The notes: generated by a model not told the origin, from the sequence alone. A stretch of 64,000 nt of DNA from Streptomyces noursei (GCF_016917755.1 NZ_CP070326.1:4278001-4342000); one strand, 5' to 3'. Counted from the first letter of the stretch, positions 27,672-37,268 are shown. Program-made: numbers and translations.

Positions 27672-28514
27672 TCAGTCGCGCAGGATCGAGATCAGCCGCA
27701 GCATCTCCCAGTAGATCCACACCAGGGTCGTGGTCAGGCCGAACGCGGCCAGCCAGGACTCCTCGCGCGGCGCGCCGTAGGCGACGCCGTCCTCGACCTG
27801 CTTGAAGTCCATGGCGAGGAAGAGCGCGCCGAGGACCACGCCCACGACGCCGAAGAGGATGCCCAGGCCGCCGCTGCGGAAGCCGAGGCCGTCACCCCCG
27901 CCGAACACCATGAACAGCAGGTTGACCAGCGACAGCATCAAGAAGCCCAGCGCCGCGATCATCACGAAGCGGGTGAACCGCGCGGTGACCCGGACGATCC
28001 GGGTCTTGTAGGCGACGAGCATGGCGACGAACACCGCCATCGTGCCCAGCACCGCCTGCATGGGGGCGCCGTTCAGCTTCGGCAGGTCGTTGATGAAGCC
28101 GCTGAGCGCGCCCAGGAAGACGCCCTCCAGTGCCGCGTAGCCGAGGATCAGCGCGGGGGACGGCTTGCGCTTGAAGGACTGGATGAAGCCCAGCACCGTG
28201 GCGGCCAGTCCGGCGCCGATCGCGAAGGCGAGCTGCCCGGTGAGGAACAGCCAGCCGACGGTGGCACCGGCGATGACCGTGCCGAGCGTCAGGCCCGTGC
28301 GCGCGACGACGTCGTCCATCGTCATCGGGCGGGTCTGCGGGGTGTGCTGCGGCGCGTACTGCGGCGCCTCGGTGGCGTACGGATTGGCTCCGGCGTACGG
28401 GTTGGCTCCGGCGTACTGGGTGGCGGTGGGGCCCCCGGCCTGCGCGTTGAAGCCCGCGTAGCCGGTGCCTCGGCTGAACCCCCGTCGCGAGAAGACCGGG
28501 TTGCTGCTCCTCAT
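27672..28514 (-). CDS. Bax inhibitor-1 / YccA family membrane protein
   Basis: 280 aa from the ATG preceded by GGAGGAGTGAG. The N-terminal 60 residues are Gln/Tyr/Ala-rich and contain the repeat YAGANP. Seven hydrophobic segments follow, with family motifs GYAALEGVFLGALSGF and the C-terminal VWIYWEMLRLISILRD. Members are small Ca2+/H+ leak channels or protease modulators in membranes; the bacterial role is poorly defined. Long frames upstream of this start have no RBS. Confidence 0.9.
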   Translation of the reverse strand: MRSSNPVFSRRGFSRGTGYAGFNAQAGGPTATQYAGANPYAGANPYATEAPQYAPQHTPQTRPMTMDDVVARTGLTLGTVIAGATVGWLFLTGQLAFAIGAGLAATVLGFIQSFKRKPSPALILGYAALEGVFLGALSGFINDLPKLNGAPMQAVLGTMAVFVAMLVAYKTRIVRVTARFTRFVMIAALGFLMLSLVNLLFMVFGGGDGLGFRSGGLGILFGVVGVVLGALFLAMDFKQVEDGVAYGAPREESWLAAFGLTTTLVWIYWEMLRLISILRD

Positions 28515-28617
28515 CTCACTCCTCCATGGCCGCCCTGCGCGGCCTTGACGCAAGCGTAATGGCTTGGCAAAGACGCGTCTCTCGTTCCTGGGCAGGATCT
28601 TCCCTCGTCCCACGGAT

Positions 28618-28645
28618 GACACGTCCTCTGCAGAGAGGACGTGTC
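28618..28645. repeat. 12-bp perfect hairpin in the 550-nt gap before the wall-polymer operon
   Basis: GACACGTCCTCT pairs exactly with AGAGGACGTGTC around GCAG. It lies 104 nt upstream of the BI-1 gene start (minus strand) and about 420 nt upstream of the plus-strand operon, so terminating either gene is unlikely. An operator or RNA element is possible. The gap 28515-29064 also has a CTGCCC/GGGCAG hairpin near 28948-28966. No gene is seen. Confidence 0.5.
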
Positions 28646-29064
28646 GGAGCCCGCGGAGGTGCCCGGGCGGGCACTCCAACTACCGGATCGCGACGTCTTC
28701 GTCACATCTGCCGCTGTGTCATATGCCACTCCGCGGACGACCGGGCCGTCGGAGCGGGCCGCCAGATAGTCCGGACAAAATCCGGGTAATCGATCTTTTC
28801 CCGTCCCCGTCGAACGGGCATTTCCCCACACCGTCAACTCCGGGACCCCGGGGTCACCGGCATGATCCGAATCCGATAAATGTCTGATCACCGGAGGTCA
28901 GGGCAACCGATTGACCAGAGTCGTCGTCATACTGGCTAGCCGGTACCTGCCCTTCCACGGGCAGCACCCCGTCACCACGTGTAGCGGTCCGGGTGCGGGT
29001 GGTCGTAAACCCCGTGTACAGATGGGGCTATTCTGGCCGGAAACAGCAGCGAAAGAGGGTTGAG

Positions 29065-31920
29065 GTGCCTGTGCCTGACGTCTCAGTAGTCGTCATTGTC
29101 TACAACGACGCCGACCGGTTGCCGACCGCGGTCCAGTCCGTGCTGGATCAGACACTCCGGGACGTCGAGGTGGTGATCGTCGACGATTGCAGCACCGACC
29201 GTTCTTTCGAGGTCGCGCAGGCGCTCGCGGCCACCCATCCCGAGCGGGTCAGAGCCTTCCAGCTGCCGGAGAACAGCGGTGCCGGCGGCGAGCCGCGGAA
29301 CCTCGGCATTCAGCACACCCGGGGACAGTACGTCATGTTCCTGGACAGTGACGACGTCCTGGAGCACAACGCCTGCCGCAATTTGCTGGAGGCCGCCGAG
29401 GAAACCGGCTCGGACATCGTCTCCGGTCTGTGTGTCCGAATCCACAAGGACACCCGGAACCAGAAGCGTGACGAGTGGTACGCCTGGCTGTATTCCACGA
29501 CTCGCACCTTTGAGTCCGTTACGGAATTGCCGGACCTTTTTGTGTGGGACACCCTCTCCACCAACAAATGCTACCGCCGCGAATTCCTCATCGAGAACGA
29601 TCTCCGCTTCCCCAAGGGGATGTTCTACGAGGACCTGATGTTTATCGCCGACGCCTACCTCGCGGCGAAGCGCATCACGCTGATTCCCAATCAGGTCTAC
29701 TTCTGGAACGTCTTCGAGAAGGCCGCCGTGAAGTCGGTGACGAACCGACGGCACGAAATGACCAACTACATCCACCGGCTGGAGGTCCACCGGCGGATCG
29801 ACGCCCTGCTGGCCGAGCGCGGCCTCAGCGAGATGAAGCTCGCCAAGGACGTCAAGTTCCTCAAGCACGACCTGGTGCTCCACCTGCGGGACCTGCCCTT
29901 CCGCGACGAGGCGTACCGCCAGGAGTTCGCCGCGCTCTCCCAGGAGTACCTCGCCGACCTCGCGCCCGAGGCGTACGAGCGGGTCCTGCCGATACAGGCC
30001 ATCTGCGCCTACCTGCTCCAGAAGGGCGACTGGGACAACCTCATCCCGGCGGTCGACACCCTCATCAACCGCGACAAGCTCTCCTCTCCGCTGGCCCAGC
30101 ACGACGGCCGGATCTACTGGTGCGACGGCCACGTCGACGACGCGTTCGGCCGCCAGGTGCTGGACGTGACCGACATCGGCTACCACGAGAAGCCGGTCAA
30201 CCAGCTCTTCCTGCGCAACCAGCTCACCCGGTTCTCCGAGGCGGGCAACACCGTCTCGCTGGCCGGTCGGATCACCAACCCGCTCGGTGCGATCCCCGAG
30301 GGCGCCAAGCTCGCCGGCCAGCTGGAGTTCAGCGCCCGCCGCCGCAGCCTGCAGTCCTTCACCTTCCCGGTCACCACCCTGCGCCACGAGGGCGACGCCG
30401 TGGCGTGGGAGACCACCGCGGACGTCACCGCGCGGCTGCGCCCGCTGGGCATCGTCGACACCATCTGGGACGTCCGGCTGCGCCTGACCGTCGACGGGGT
30501 GCACACCACGTCGCGGCTGACGGTGGCCGACACCGAGCTGGCCGGCGCGCCGCTGCCGATCCGGCCGCGGCTGACCCGGATGGTCGCCGACCACATCGAG
30601 CCGCACATCTCCTCCAAGGGCCACCTGGCGTTCCGCCTGATCAGCGAGGGCCAGAGCGCCGAGCGCGTGCAGGAGCTCATCTCCAGGAGCGTCCACGGCA
30701 AGCCGGGCGCGCTGGCCAAGTCCGGCTTCCGCAAGGCCAAGGCGCTGCGCAAGACGCTCACCTCCGGGGACACCAAGCTCCGGGCGTACCACGAGGTCTT
30801 CAGCCGGCTGCCGATCAAGAAGCGCACGGTGGTCTTCGAGAGCCACCTGGGCAAGCAGTACAGCGACAGCCCGCGCGCCATCTACGAGGAGATGCGCCGG
30901 CAGGGCCTGGAGTTCGAGGCGATCTGGGCCTACGCCGGGTCCCCGAAGGACTTCCCCAAGGACGCCACCCTGGTCAAGCGCTGGTCGCTGCCGTACCTCA
31001 AGGCGCTGGCGCAGGCGGAGTTCTGGGTGGACAACCAGAGCTACCCGCTGAAGCTGACCAAGCGCCCCGAGACCACCTACATCCAGACCTGGCACGGCTC
31101 GGCGCTGAAGAACATGGGCTTCGACCAGCCCTCGCTCAAGGCGCAGACCCGCCAGCAGCAGGCCGAGCAGCAGCGCTCGCTGGACCGCTTCGACCGGTTC
31201 GTGTGCCGCACCGAGCACGACGCGCGGACGCTGGCCAAGGCGTTCCGCCTCAAGGAGAAGACCCTGCTGCGGGTCGGCTACCCGCGCAACGACGCCCTGG
31301 TCAAGGCCCGGCTGCGGGAGGCCGAACTGGGCCGCCGCGAGCGCGGCCCGCTGGCGGCGGAGCTGGGCATCCCCGCGGACAAGAAGGTGCTGCTGTACGC
31401 GCCGACGTTCCGCAAGGCGGGCGGCCGGCACGGCCGGTTCGCGCTCCCCTTCGACGTGGAGCGCTTCGCCGACCAGTTCGGCGACCGCTACGTCCTGCTC
31501 GTCCGCTCGCACTACCTCAACCACGTGGTGCTGCCGCCGACCGTGCAGGGCCGGGTGATCGATGTCTCGGCGCGCCACGACATCACCCCGATCCTGGAGC
31601 TGGCCGACGGCCTGGTCACGGACTATTCGTCGGTGATGTTCGACTACGCGCTGCTCGACCGGCCGCTGGTGTTCTTCACCTACGACTACGACGAATATGT
31701 GCACGAGGGCCGCGGAACGTACTTTGATCTGCTGGAACACGCACCAGGGCCGGTAGTGCGCACCGAGGAGGATTTCTTCGAGACCGTGGCGTCTTTCGAG
31801 TCCCAGCAGCTGGAATACGCCAAGGACCGCAAGGAATTCGTCGCCAAGTTCGGGGAATACGACCAGGGCGACGCCGCACAGAGCATCGTCGACCAGTTCT
31901 TTGCGCAGTGGAGCCGTTGA
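29065..31920 (+). CDS. Bifunctional GT2 glycosyltransferase / TagF-like polyol-phosphate polymerase
   Basis: 951 aa from the GTG with AGAGGG upstream. N-terminal GT-A domain (residues 1-290): VSVVVIVYNDADRLPTAVQS, EVVIVDDCSTDRS and the MFLDSDDVLEHN acceptor/metal loop. A middle beta-rich region spans about 370-560. The C-terminal CDP-glycerol:glycerophosphotransferase domain (about 590-950) has FESHLGKQYSDSPRAIYEEM, YIQTWHGSALKNMGFD, LLYAPTFRK and TDYSSVMFDYALLDRPLVFF. Such fusions build teichoic-acid-like wall polymers at the inner membrane face. The stop overlaps the next gene start (TGATG). Confidence 0.9.
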   Translation: MPVPDVSVVVIVYNDADRLPTAVQSVLDQTLRDVEVVIVDDCSTDRSFEVAQALAATHPERVRAFQLPENSGAGGEPRNLGIQHTRGQYVMFLDSDDVLEHNACRNLLEAAEETGSDIVSGLCVRIHKDTRNQKRDEWYAWLYSTTRTFESVTELPDLFVWDTLSTNKCYRREFLIENDLRFPKGMFYEDLMFIADAYLAAKRITLIPNQVYFWNVFEKAAVKSVTNRRHEMTNYIHRLEVHRRIDALLAERGLSEMKLAKDVKFLKHDLVLHLRDLPFRDEAYRQEFAALSQEYLADLAPEAYERVLPIQAICAYLLQKGDWDNLIPAVDTLINRDKLSSPLAQHDGRIYWCDGHVDDAFGRQVLDVTDIGYHEKPVNQLFLRNQLTRFSEAGNTVSLAGRITNPLGAIPEGAKLAGQLEFSARRRSLQSFTFPVTTLRHEGDAVAWETTADVTARLRPLGIVDTIWDVRLRLTVDGVHTTSRLTVADTELAGAPLPIRPRLTRMVADHIEPHISSKGHLAFRLISEGQSAERVQELISRSVHGKPGALAKSGFRKAKALRKTLTSGDTKLRAYHEVFSRLPIKKRTVVFESHLGKQYSDSPRAIYEEMRRQGLEFEAIWAYAGSPKDFPKDATLVKRWSLPYLKALAQAEFWVDNQSYPLKLTKRPETTYIQTWHGSALKNMGFDQPSLKAQTRQQQAEQQRSLDRFDRFVCRTEHDARTLAKAFRLKEKTLLRVGYPRNDALVKARLREAELGRRERGPLAAELGIPADKKVLLYAPTFRKAGGRHGRFALPFDVERFADQFGDRYVLLVRSHYLNHVVLPPTVQGRVIDVSARHDITPILELADGLVTDYSSVMFDYALLDRPLVFFTYDYDEYVHEGRGTYFDLLEHAPGPVVRTEEDFFETVASFESQQLEYAKDRKEFVAKFGEYDQGDAAQSIVDQFFAQWSR

Positions 31921-33089
31921 TGACCAAGTCGAACGCAGCCGAGCCGCGGGACATCTTCTTCGTCTCCAACAGCGTCAACGAGCTGGGCGGCATCACCAGT
32001 TGGTCGCACCAGATGGCGCGCCTGTTCGCCGAGCAGGGCCACCGGGTGCACGTCATCGGGATCGTGCCGCCCCCCGAGGGCCGGGTCCACGAGCTCGGTC
32101 CCGATCTGCCGTACCGGACCACCACGCTCTACGACGTGCACCCGCCGAGCGTGCGCCCGGTGCGCGGCCTGCGGGACAAGCTGAACGTCGTCGAGCAGCG
32201 CCGCCGGACCGCCCGCGAGGCCGGGATGCACGAGCAGGCCGCGAAGATGACCACGCTGTTCCGGGGCGCGCGGCCGGGCGGCGTGGTGATCGTGACCCAG
32301 GTGTGGGCGATGGAGTGGGTGGCGCTGGCCGACACCGCCGGGCTGGCGGTCATCGGAATGAGCCACGAGTCGTTCGAGACCTGCCGCCGGTCGTCCCGGT
32401 TCGCCCGCGTCAAGCGGTTTTACCAGGACGTCGACCGGATGCTGCCGCTCACCCGCGAGGACGCGGACAAGTGGATCCGCCAGCGGATGGACAACGTCGG
32501 CTTCATGCCGAATCCGCTGCCGTTCTTCCCCGACGTCCCCTCGGACCGGTCCCAGAAGGTCGTGGCGAGCATCGGCCGGCTGCACGAGGAGAAGGGCGTG
32601 GACCTGCTCCTGGAGGCGTGGGCGAAGGTCGCGCCGCAGCACCCGGACTGGACGCTGCGGATCTACGGCTCCGGTGAGGAGGCCGAGGCGCTGCGCAAGC
32701 AGGCGGCCGAGCTGGGGGTGACCGATTCGGTCGAGTGGATGGGGCGGACCAGCGACGTCGCCGGAGCGCTGCGGGAGAGCGCGGTGTTCGCACTGAGCTC
32801 GCGCGGCGAGGGCTTCCCGCTGGCACCGATGGAGGCGATGGCCACCGCGGTGCCGTGTGTGGCCTTCGACGTGGCGCCGGGCGTCCGCGAGATCATCACG
32901 GACGGCACGGACGGCTTCCTGGCCCCGCCCGGCAACATCACCGAATTCGCCCGGCACCTCGACACCCTGATGTCGGACCAGGAGCTGCGGGACCGGATGG
33001 GCGAGACGGCCCGGGAGAACATCCAGCGGTTCTCCACCGACGAGATTGTCGGCCGCTGGGAGGCGCTGTTCGCGCTCGTGGAGCGCTGA
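31920..33089 (+). CDS. GT4-family glycosyltransferase
   Basis: 389 aa. GT-B fold: N-terminal NSVNELGGITSWSHQMARLF, and in the C-terminal domain VASIGRLHEEKGVDLLLEAW (about residue 205), then the nucleotide-sugar motif SSRGEGFPLAPMEAMATAVPCVAF (E-x7-E). Probably decorates or links the polymer made by the preceding protein, with which it is translationally coupled. Donor and acceptor unknown. Confidence 0.9.
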   Translation: MTKSNAAEPRDIFFVSNSVNELGGITSWSHQMARLFAEQGHRVHVIGIVPPPEGRVHELGPDLPYRTTTLYDVHPPSVRPVRGLRDKLNVVEQRRRTAREAGMHEQAAKMTTLFRGARPGGVVIVTQVWAMEWVALADTAGLAVIGMSHESFETCRRSSRFARVKRFYQDVDRMLPLTREDADKWIRQRMDNVGFMPNPLPFFPDVPSDRSQKVVASIGRLHEEKGVDLLLEAWAKVAPQHPDWTLRIYGSGEEAEALRKQAAELGVTDSVEWMGRTSDVAGALRESAVFALSSRGEGFPLAPMEAMATAVPCVAFDVAPGVREIITDGTDGFLAPPGNITEFARHLDTLMSDQELRDRMGETARENIQRFSTDEIVGRWEALFALVER

Positions 33090-33107
33090 GCCGCCACCAC
33101 GCAATAC

Positions 33108-33147
33108 CGAGGCGGGGCCGCCGGGTTTTCCCGGCGGCCCCGCCTCG
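33108..33147. terminator. 18-bp hairpin terminator
   Basis: CGAGGCGGGGCCGCCGGG pairs with its exact complement around TTTT. It ends the wall-polymer operon and also lies downstream of the minus-strand bldA gene. Confidence 0.9.
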
Positions 33148-33204
33148 TGATACATGTTGAATATTCAGGTATCTACGGGTCTTTGTCCCGCTGCCCGCGG
33201 GAAG

Positions 33205-33286
33205 TGCCCGGAGCCGGACTTGAACCGGCACGGCCCGAAGGCCAGCGAGGTTTAAGCTCGCCGTGTCTGCATTCCACCATCCGGGC
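33205..33286 (-). tRNA. bldA: tRNA-Leu(UAA), bldA
   Basis: 82 nt on the minus strand. Acceptor stem GCCCGGA/TCCGGGC with discriminator A and no encoded CCA. Anticodon stem GCGAG/CTCGC encloses the loop CTTAAAC, so the anticodon is UAA. There is a long class II variable arm (GGCCTTCGGGCC type) and a T-loop GTTCAAG. This is the only tRNA in Streptomyces that reads UUA efficiently. BldA gates translation of TTA-containing genes for aerial growth and antibiotic production. An AT-rich block about 85-110 nt upstream (33372-33392 on the plus strand) may belong to its promoter. Confidence 0.96.
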
Positions 33287-33590
33287 GTGGGGTCCCCCAT
33301 GCCTCCTCATAGAAGGCAGCACGAGCGTAGCCCGCAGCGCACCAGGCGGATCGGCCGCTCATCCCGAGGTTGTCTTATTTTATTGGCAACTGAGGGTGCA
33401 TCAGCGACCGACAGAGCCTCCGGCACATGCCTGGAGCCCATGTTCGCCGGTGGTCGCGAGGGCGAAATTCGACCCCGAATTGACGAAAATTCGACGCCTC
33501 TGCGACGGCGCCCCAACGCCCTTCGCGCGCCCTCCGGCAATGCCCGCCCGGCACCCCACCGGCCCCATCGGCCTCAGGGACGACCTCATA

Positions 33591-33627
33591 CCCAGGGATG
33601 ACGGAGCGCGAGGAGCTAATCCCTGGG
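33591..33627. promoter_or_regulatory. Inverted repeat CCCAGGGAT-19 nt-ATCCCTGGG upstream of the ABC transporter
   Basis: Two exact 9-nt arms at 33591-33599 and 33619-33627 lie about 140 nt before the ATPase start. The arm centres are 28 nt apart. Candidate operator for the transporter operon; no regulator gene is adjacent. The gap 33287-33768 otherwise contains only upstream sequence of bldA and this operon. Confidence 0.45.
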
Positions 33628-33768
33628 GGTGGCCCAAGGACGGTCACACGGGTTGACGTCCGGGCACAATGCGCTGCCGGACGATGGAAACCGATGTTCC
33701 GCCACCCGCCGCGGCCACCGCGCCGTGCGGGAGCGGCCCGTTCCTCGTCCCGACAGGAGACCCTTCCC

Positions 33769-34605
33769 GTGACCACCACCCACTCCGGCGTCACCTTCGC
33801 CGGCCGCAGCACCGCGGTGGCCGCCCGCGCCACGGATCTCAGCAAGGTCTACGGACAGGGCGAGACCCAGGTGGTCGCCCTGGACGCGGTCTCCGTCGAC
33901 TTCCGCCAGGCCCAGTTCACCGCGATCATGGGCCCCTCCGGCTCCGGCAAGTCCACGCTGATGCACTGCATGGCCGGCCTGGACGCGATCTCCGGCGGCT
34001 CGGCGAAGATCGGCGACATCGAGCTGACCGGGCTGAAGGACAAGAAGCTCACCCAGCTCCGGCGCGACAAGATCGGCTTCGTCTTCCAGGCGTTCAACCT
34101 CCTCCCGACGCTCACCGCCCTGGAGAACATCACCCTCCCCATGGACATCGCCGGCCGGAAGCCGGACCGCGCCTGGCTGGAGCGGGTCGTGGAGACCGTC
34201 GGCCTCTCCGGCCGGCTCAAGCACCGCCCGAGCCAGCTCTCCGGCGGCCAGCAGCAGCGCGTGGCGGTGGCCCGCGCCCTGGCCTCCCGGCCCGAGATCA
34301 TCTTCGCCGACGAGCCCACCGGCAACCTCGACTCCCGCTCCGGCGCCGAGGTCCTGGGCTTCCTGCGCAACTCCGTGCGCGAACTGGGCCAGACGGTGGT
34401 GATGGTGACCCACGACCCGGTCGCCGCGTCGTACGCGGACCGCGTCATATTCCTGGCCGACGGCCGGATCGTGGACGACATGCCCGACCCCAGCGCCGAC
34501 ATGGTGCTGGAACGCATGCTGGGCTTTTCCGGGGGCGGTAACACCAGCGGCTCCGCCGCGCGGCCCCGCACCCCCGGCCTCGACGCCACGGGCCGCGTCA
34601 ACTGA
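33769..34605 (+). CDS. MacB/LolD-type ABC transporter ATP-binding protein
   Basis: 278 aa from the GTG with GGAG 11 nt upstream; longer frames lack an RBS. Walker A GPSGSGKSTL, Q-loop FQAFNLLPTLTALENI, signature LSGGQQQRVAVARAL, Walker B IIFADEPTGNLD and His switch VMVTHDPVAASYADR. The FQAFNLLPTLTALENI region places it in the lipoprotein/antimicrobial-peptide export subfamily. A 45-residue Gly/Ser-rich tail follows. Works with the FtsX-type permease encoded 63 nt downstream. Confidence 0.93.
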   Translation: MTTTHSGVTFAGRSTAVAARATDLSKVYGQGETQVVALDAVSVDFRQAQFTAIMGPSGSGKSTLMHCMAGLDAISGGSAKIGDIELTGLKDKKLTQLRRDKIGFVFQAFNLLPTLTALENITLPMDIAGRKPDRAWLERVVETVGLSGRLKHRPSQLSGGQQQRVAVARALASRPEIIFADEPTGNLDSRSGAEVLGFLRNSVRELGQTVVMVTHDPVAASYADRVIFLADGRIVDDMPDPSADMVLERMLGFSGGGNTSGSAARPRTPGLDATGRVN

Positions 34606-34668
34606 CCGGCAGCAGCCACCTCCCGCACCCCGGACACCCCGGACCACTCCTCCAGGACTGACCCACCC

Positions 34669-37200
34669 ATGTTCCGTACCGCCTTGCGCAATGTGCTCGC
34701 GCACAAGGCCCGGCTGCTGATGACCGTGCTCGCCGTGATGCTCGGCGTGGCCTTCGTCTCCGGCACCCTGGTCTTCACCTCCACCCTCTCCGACGCCCTC
34801 CAAAACACCGCCCGCAAGGGCTTCGACAACGTCGACGTGGCCATCCAGCGCGGCGGCTCCGACCGCGCCGACGGCGCCCCCGGGGCCCGCCCCGCCCTCG
34901 ACCAGAAGCTGCTGGAGACGGCCGCCCACCTGCCGGGCGCCGCCTCCGCCACCGGCACCGTCTCCGGCTTCACCGCCATCGCCGACAAGCACGGCACGAT
35001 GATCGGCGACGGCTTCTCGACCCTCGGCGGCAACTACTCCCCCGGCCCGAACGGCACCGACGCCCGCTATCCGATGCGCAGCGGCACCGCCCCCAAGGGC
35101 CCGCACGAGATCGCGCTGGACGCCCACACCGCCGACCGCGGCGGCTACAAGGTCGGCGACACCGTCCGGATATCCGTCGACGGCCCGGTCCGGGAGCAGA
35201 AGCTGACCGGCGTCTTCACCACCGACGACGCCCGGGTCGGCGCCGGCGGCAGCCTCGCACTGTTCGACACCGCCACCGCCCAGAAGCTGTTCGCGGCACC
35301 CGGCCGGTTCGAAGAGATCGACATCAAGGCCGCCCCGGGCACCTCCCAGGCGGCGCTGAAGGACGCGGTGGAGAAGGTGCTGCCGCAGGGCACCGAGGCC
35401 ACCACCGGGCGTCAACTCGCCGACGAGCAGGCCAAGATGATCGCGCAGAGCATGGACGGGATGAAGACCGGCCTGCTCGGCTTCGCCGCCGTCGCGCTCT
35501 TCGTCGGCATCTTCATCATCGCCAACACCTTCACCATGCTGGTCGCCCAGCGCACCAAGGAGCTGGCGCTGCTGCGCGCGGTCGGCGCCAGCCGCCGCCA
35601 GATCACCCGCTCGGTGCTGACCGAGGCGTTCGTGGTCGGCGCGGTGGCCGCGGTGACGGGCCTGCTGGCCGGTATCGGCATCGGCGCCGCCCTGCGCTCG
35701 CTGATGAACGCCACCGGCGCGAAGGTGCCCGACGGCCCGCTGGTGATCTCGCCCAGCACGATCCTGATCGCCCTGGTGGTCGGCATCGTCGTCACGGTCC
35801 TGGCCGCCTGGCTGCCCGGCCGCCGGGCCGCGAAGATCCCGCCGGTCGCCGCGATGAACAGCGTGCACGCCACCGCCACCACCAAGTCGCTGGTGGTCCG
35901 CAACATCATCGGCGCGCTCTTCGCGGGCGCCGGCACGGCCGCGGTCCTGGTCGCCACCGGGATGTCCGACGGCAAGGTCACCATGGGCGCGGGCGCCGCA
36001 CTGCTGCTGATCGGCGTGTTCGTGCTGACGCCGCTGCTGTCCCGCCCGCTGATCGCGCTGGCCTCCCCGGTGCTGCGGCTCTTCGGGATATCCGGCACCC
36101 TCGCCCGGCAGAACGCCGTCCGCAACCCACGCCGGACGGCCGCCACCGCCTCCGCGCTGATGATCGGGCTGACCCTGATCACCGGCCTGACGGTGATCGC
36201 CGGCAGCGTGCAGCAGGGCATCGACAAGATGGCCACCTCCGCCCTGAAGGCCGACTACGTCGTCTCCATGGCGACCCGGTCCCCGCTCTCCCCGGACGTG
36301 GCGCAGAAGCTCGCGGCCGTGGACGGGGTCACCGCGTCCAGCCCGCTGCGCAACTCCCCGTCCCGCATCGGCGCCGACACCGAGTACCTGACCGGCGTCA
36401 ACGGCAAGGACTTCGGCCGGCTCACCCAGCTCGACTTCACCGAGGGCGCGCTCGGCACCCTCGACGGCGACCGGGCCGTCGTGGACGCCTCCCTCGCCAA
36501 GTTCAAGGGCTGGCACGTCGGTTCCCGGCTGCCGGTGACCTTCGAGGACGGCAAGAAGGGCACGCTGACCATCGGCGGGATCTACCAGGGCAACCAGGTG
36601 ATCCGCGGCATCATCCTGGACAACGGCACGCTCGCGCCGCACCAGAAGCACGCCACCGACATGCAGGTGATGGTCAAGACCGCGCACGGCGCCACCCCCG
36701 AGGCCAAGGACTCCCTGGTCAAGGCGCTCGGCAAGAACCCGGCGATCACCGTCGCGGACAAGAAGGACGTCTCCAACGCCATCGCCCAGACCTTCACGCT
36801 GATGCTGAACATGGTCTACGGCCTGCTGGCCATGGCGGTGATCGTGGCGGTGCTCGGCGTCATCAACACCCTGGCGATGTCGGTCTTCGAGCGCTCCCAG
36901 GAGATCGGCATGCTGCGTGCCATCGGCCTGGACCGCCGCGGGATCAAGCGGATGGTGCGGCTGGAGTCGCTGGTGATCTCGCTCTTCGGCGGGGTGCTGG
37001 GCATCGGCCTGGGCGTGTTCCTCGGCTGGGCGGCCGGTGAGCTGGTCAGCGGCTCGCTGCCGACCTACGAGCTGGTGATGCCGTGGGGCCGGATGGCCGT
37101 CTTCCTCGCGGTGGCCGCGCTGGTGGGCGTCCTGGCCGCGCTGTGGCCGGCGCGCCGGGCGGCGAAGCTCAACATGCTCCAGGCCATCAAGGCGGAGTAG
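34669..37200 (+). CDS. FtsX/MacB-family ABC transporter permease (duplicated type)
   Basis: 843 aa. N-terminal TM helix (LLMTVLAVMLGVAFVSGTLVF), an extracytoplasmic domain to about residue 250, and three TM helices with the FtsX pattern AQRTKELALLRAVGASRRQI. A second half repeats this layout: a TM near residue 500, an extracellular domain, then SVFERSQEIGMLRAIGLDRR and three helices, ending in AAKLNMLQAIKAE. The internal repeat means one chain can supply the whole permease. RBS is weak. Substrate unknown; lipids, peptides or lipoproteins are typical. Confidence 0.92.
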   Translation: MFRTALRNVLAHKARLLMTVLAVMLGVAFVSGTLVFTSTLSDALQNTARKGFDNVDVAIQRGGSDRADGAPGARPALDQKLLETAAHLPGAASATGTVSGFTAIADKHGTMIGDGFSTLGGNYSPGPNGTDARYPMRSGTAPKGPHEIALDAHTADRGGYKVGDTVRISVDGPVREQKLTGVFTTDDARVGAGGSLALFDTATAQKLFAAPGRFEEIDIKAAPGTSQAALKDAVEKVLPQGTEATTGRQLADEQAKMIAQSMDGMKTGLLGFAAVALFVGIFIIANTFTMLVAQRTKELALLRAVGASRRQITRSVLTEAFVVGAVAAVTGLLAGIGIGAALRSLMNATGAKVPDGPLVISPSTILIALVVGIVVTVLAAWLPGRRAAKIPPVAAMNSVHATATTKSLVVRNIIGALFAGAGTAAVLVATGMSDGKVTMGAGAALLLIGVFVLTPLLSRPLIALASPVLRLFGISGTLARQNAVRNPRRTAATASALMIGLTLITGLTVIAGSVQQGIDKMATSALKADYVVSMATRSPLSPDVAQKLAAVDGVTASSPLRNSPSRIGADTEYLTGVNGKDFGRLTQLDFTEGALGTLDGDRAVVDASLAKFKGWHVGSRLPVTFEDGKKGTLTIGGIYQGNQVIRGIILDNGTLAPHQKHATDMQVMVKTAHGATPEAKDSLVKALGKNPAITVADKKDVSNAIAQTFTLMLNMVYGLLAMAVIVAVLGVINTLAMSVFERSQEIGMLRAIGLDRRGIKRMVRLESLVISLFGGVLGIGLGVFLGWAAGELVSGSLPTYELVMPWGRMAVFLAVAALVGVLAALWPARRAAKLNMLQAIKAE

Positions 37201-37221
37201 CCGGCAGCCCTCCCGGACGGC

Positions 37222-37268
37222 CCGAGGGCCCCGTTCCCCCGCCCTGGTGCGGGGAACGGGGCCCTCGG
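37222..37268. terminator. 18-bp hairpin terminator between convergent ABC and cfa genes
   Basis: CCGAGGGCCCCGTTCCCC pairs exactly with GGGGAACGGGGCCCTCGG across an 11-nt loop, 22 nt after the permease stop and 19 nt after the cfa stop on the other strand. Confidence 0.9.

Noticed and set aside
29083..31740. 885-codon minus-strand frame opposite the TagF-like gene
   Set aside because: Shadow frame; the plus-strand protein has unmistakable domain motifs.
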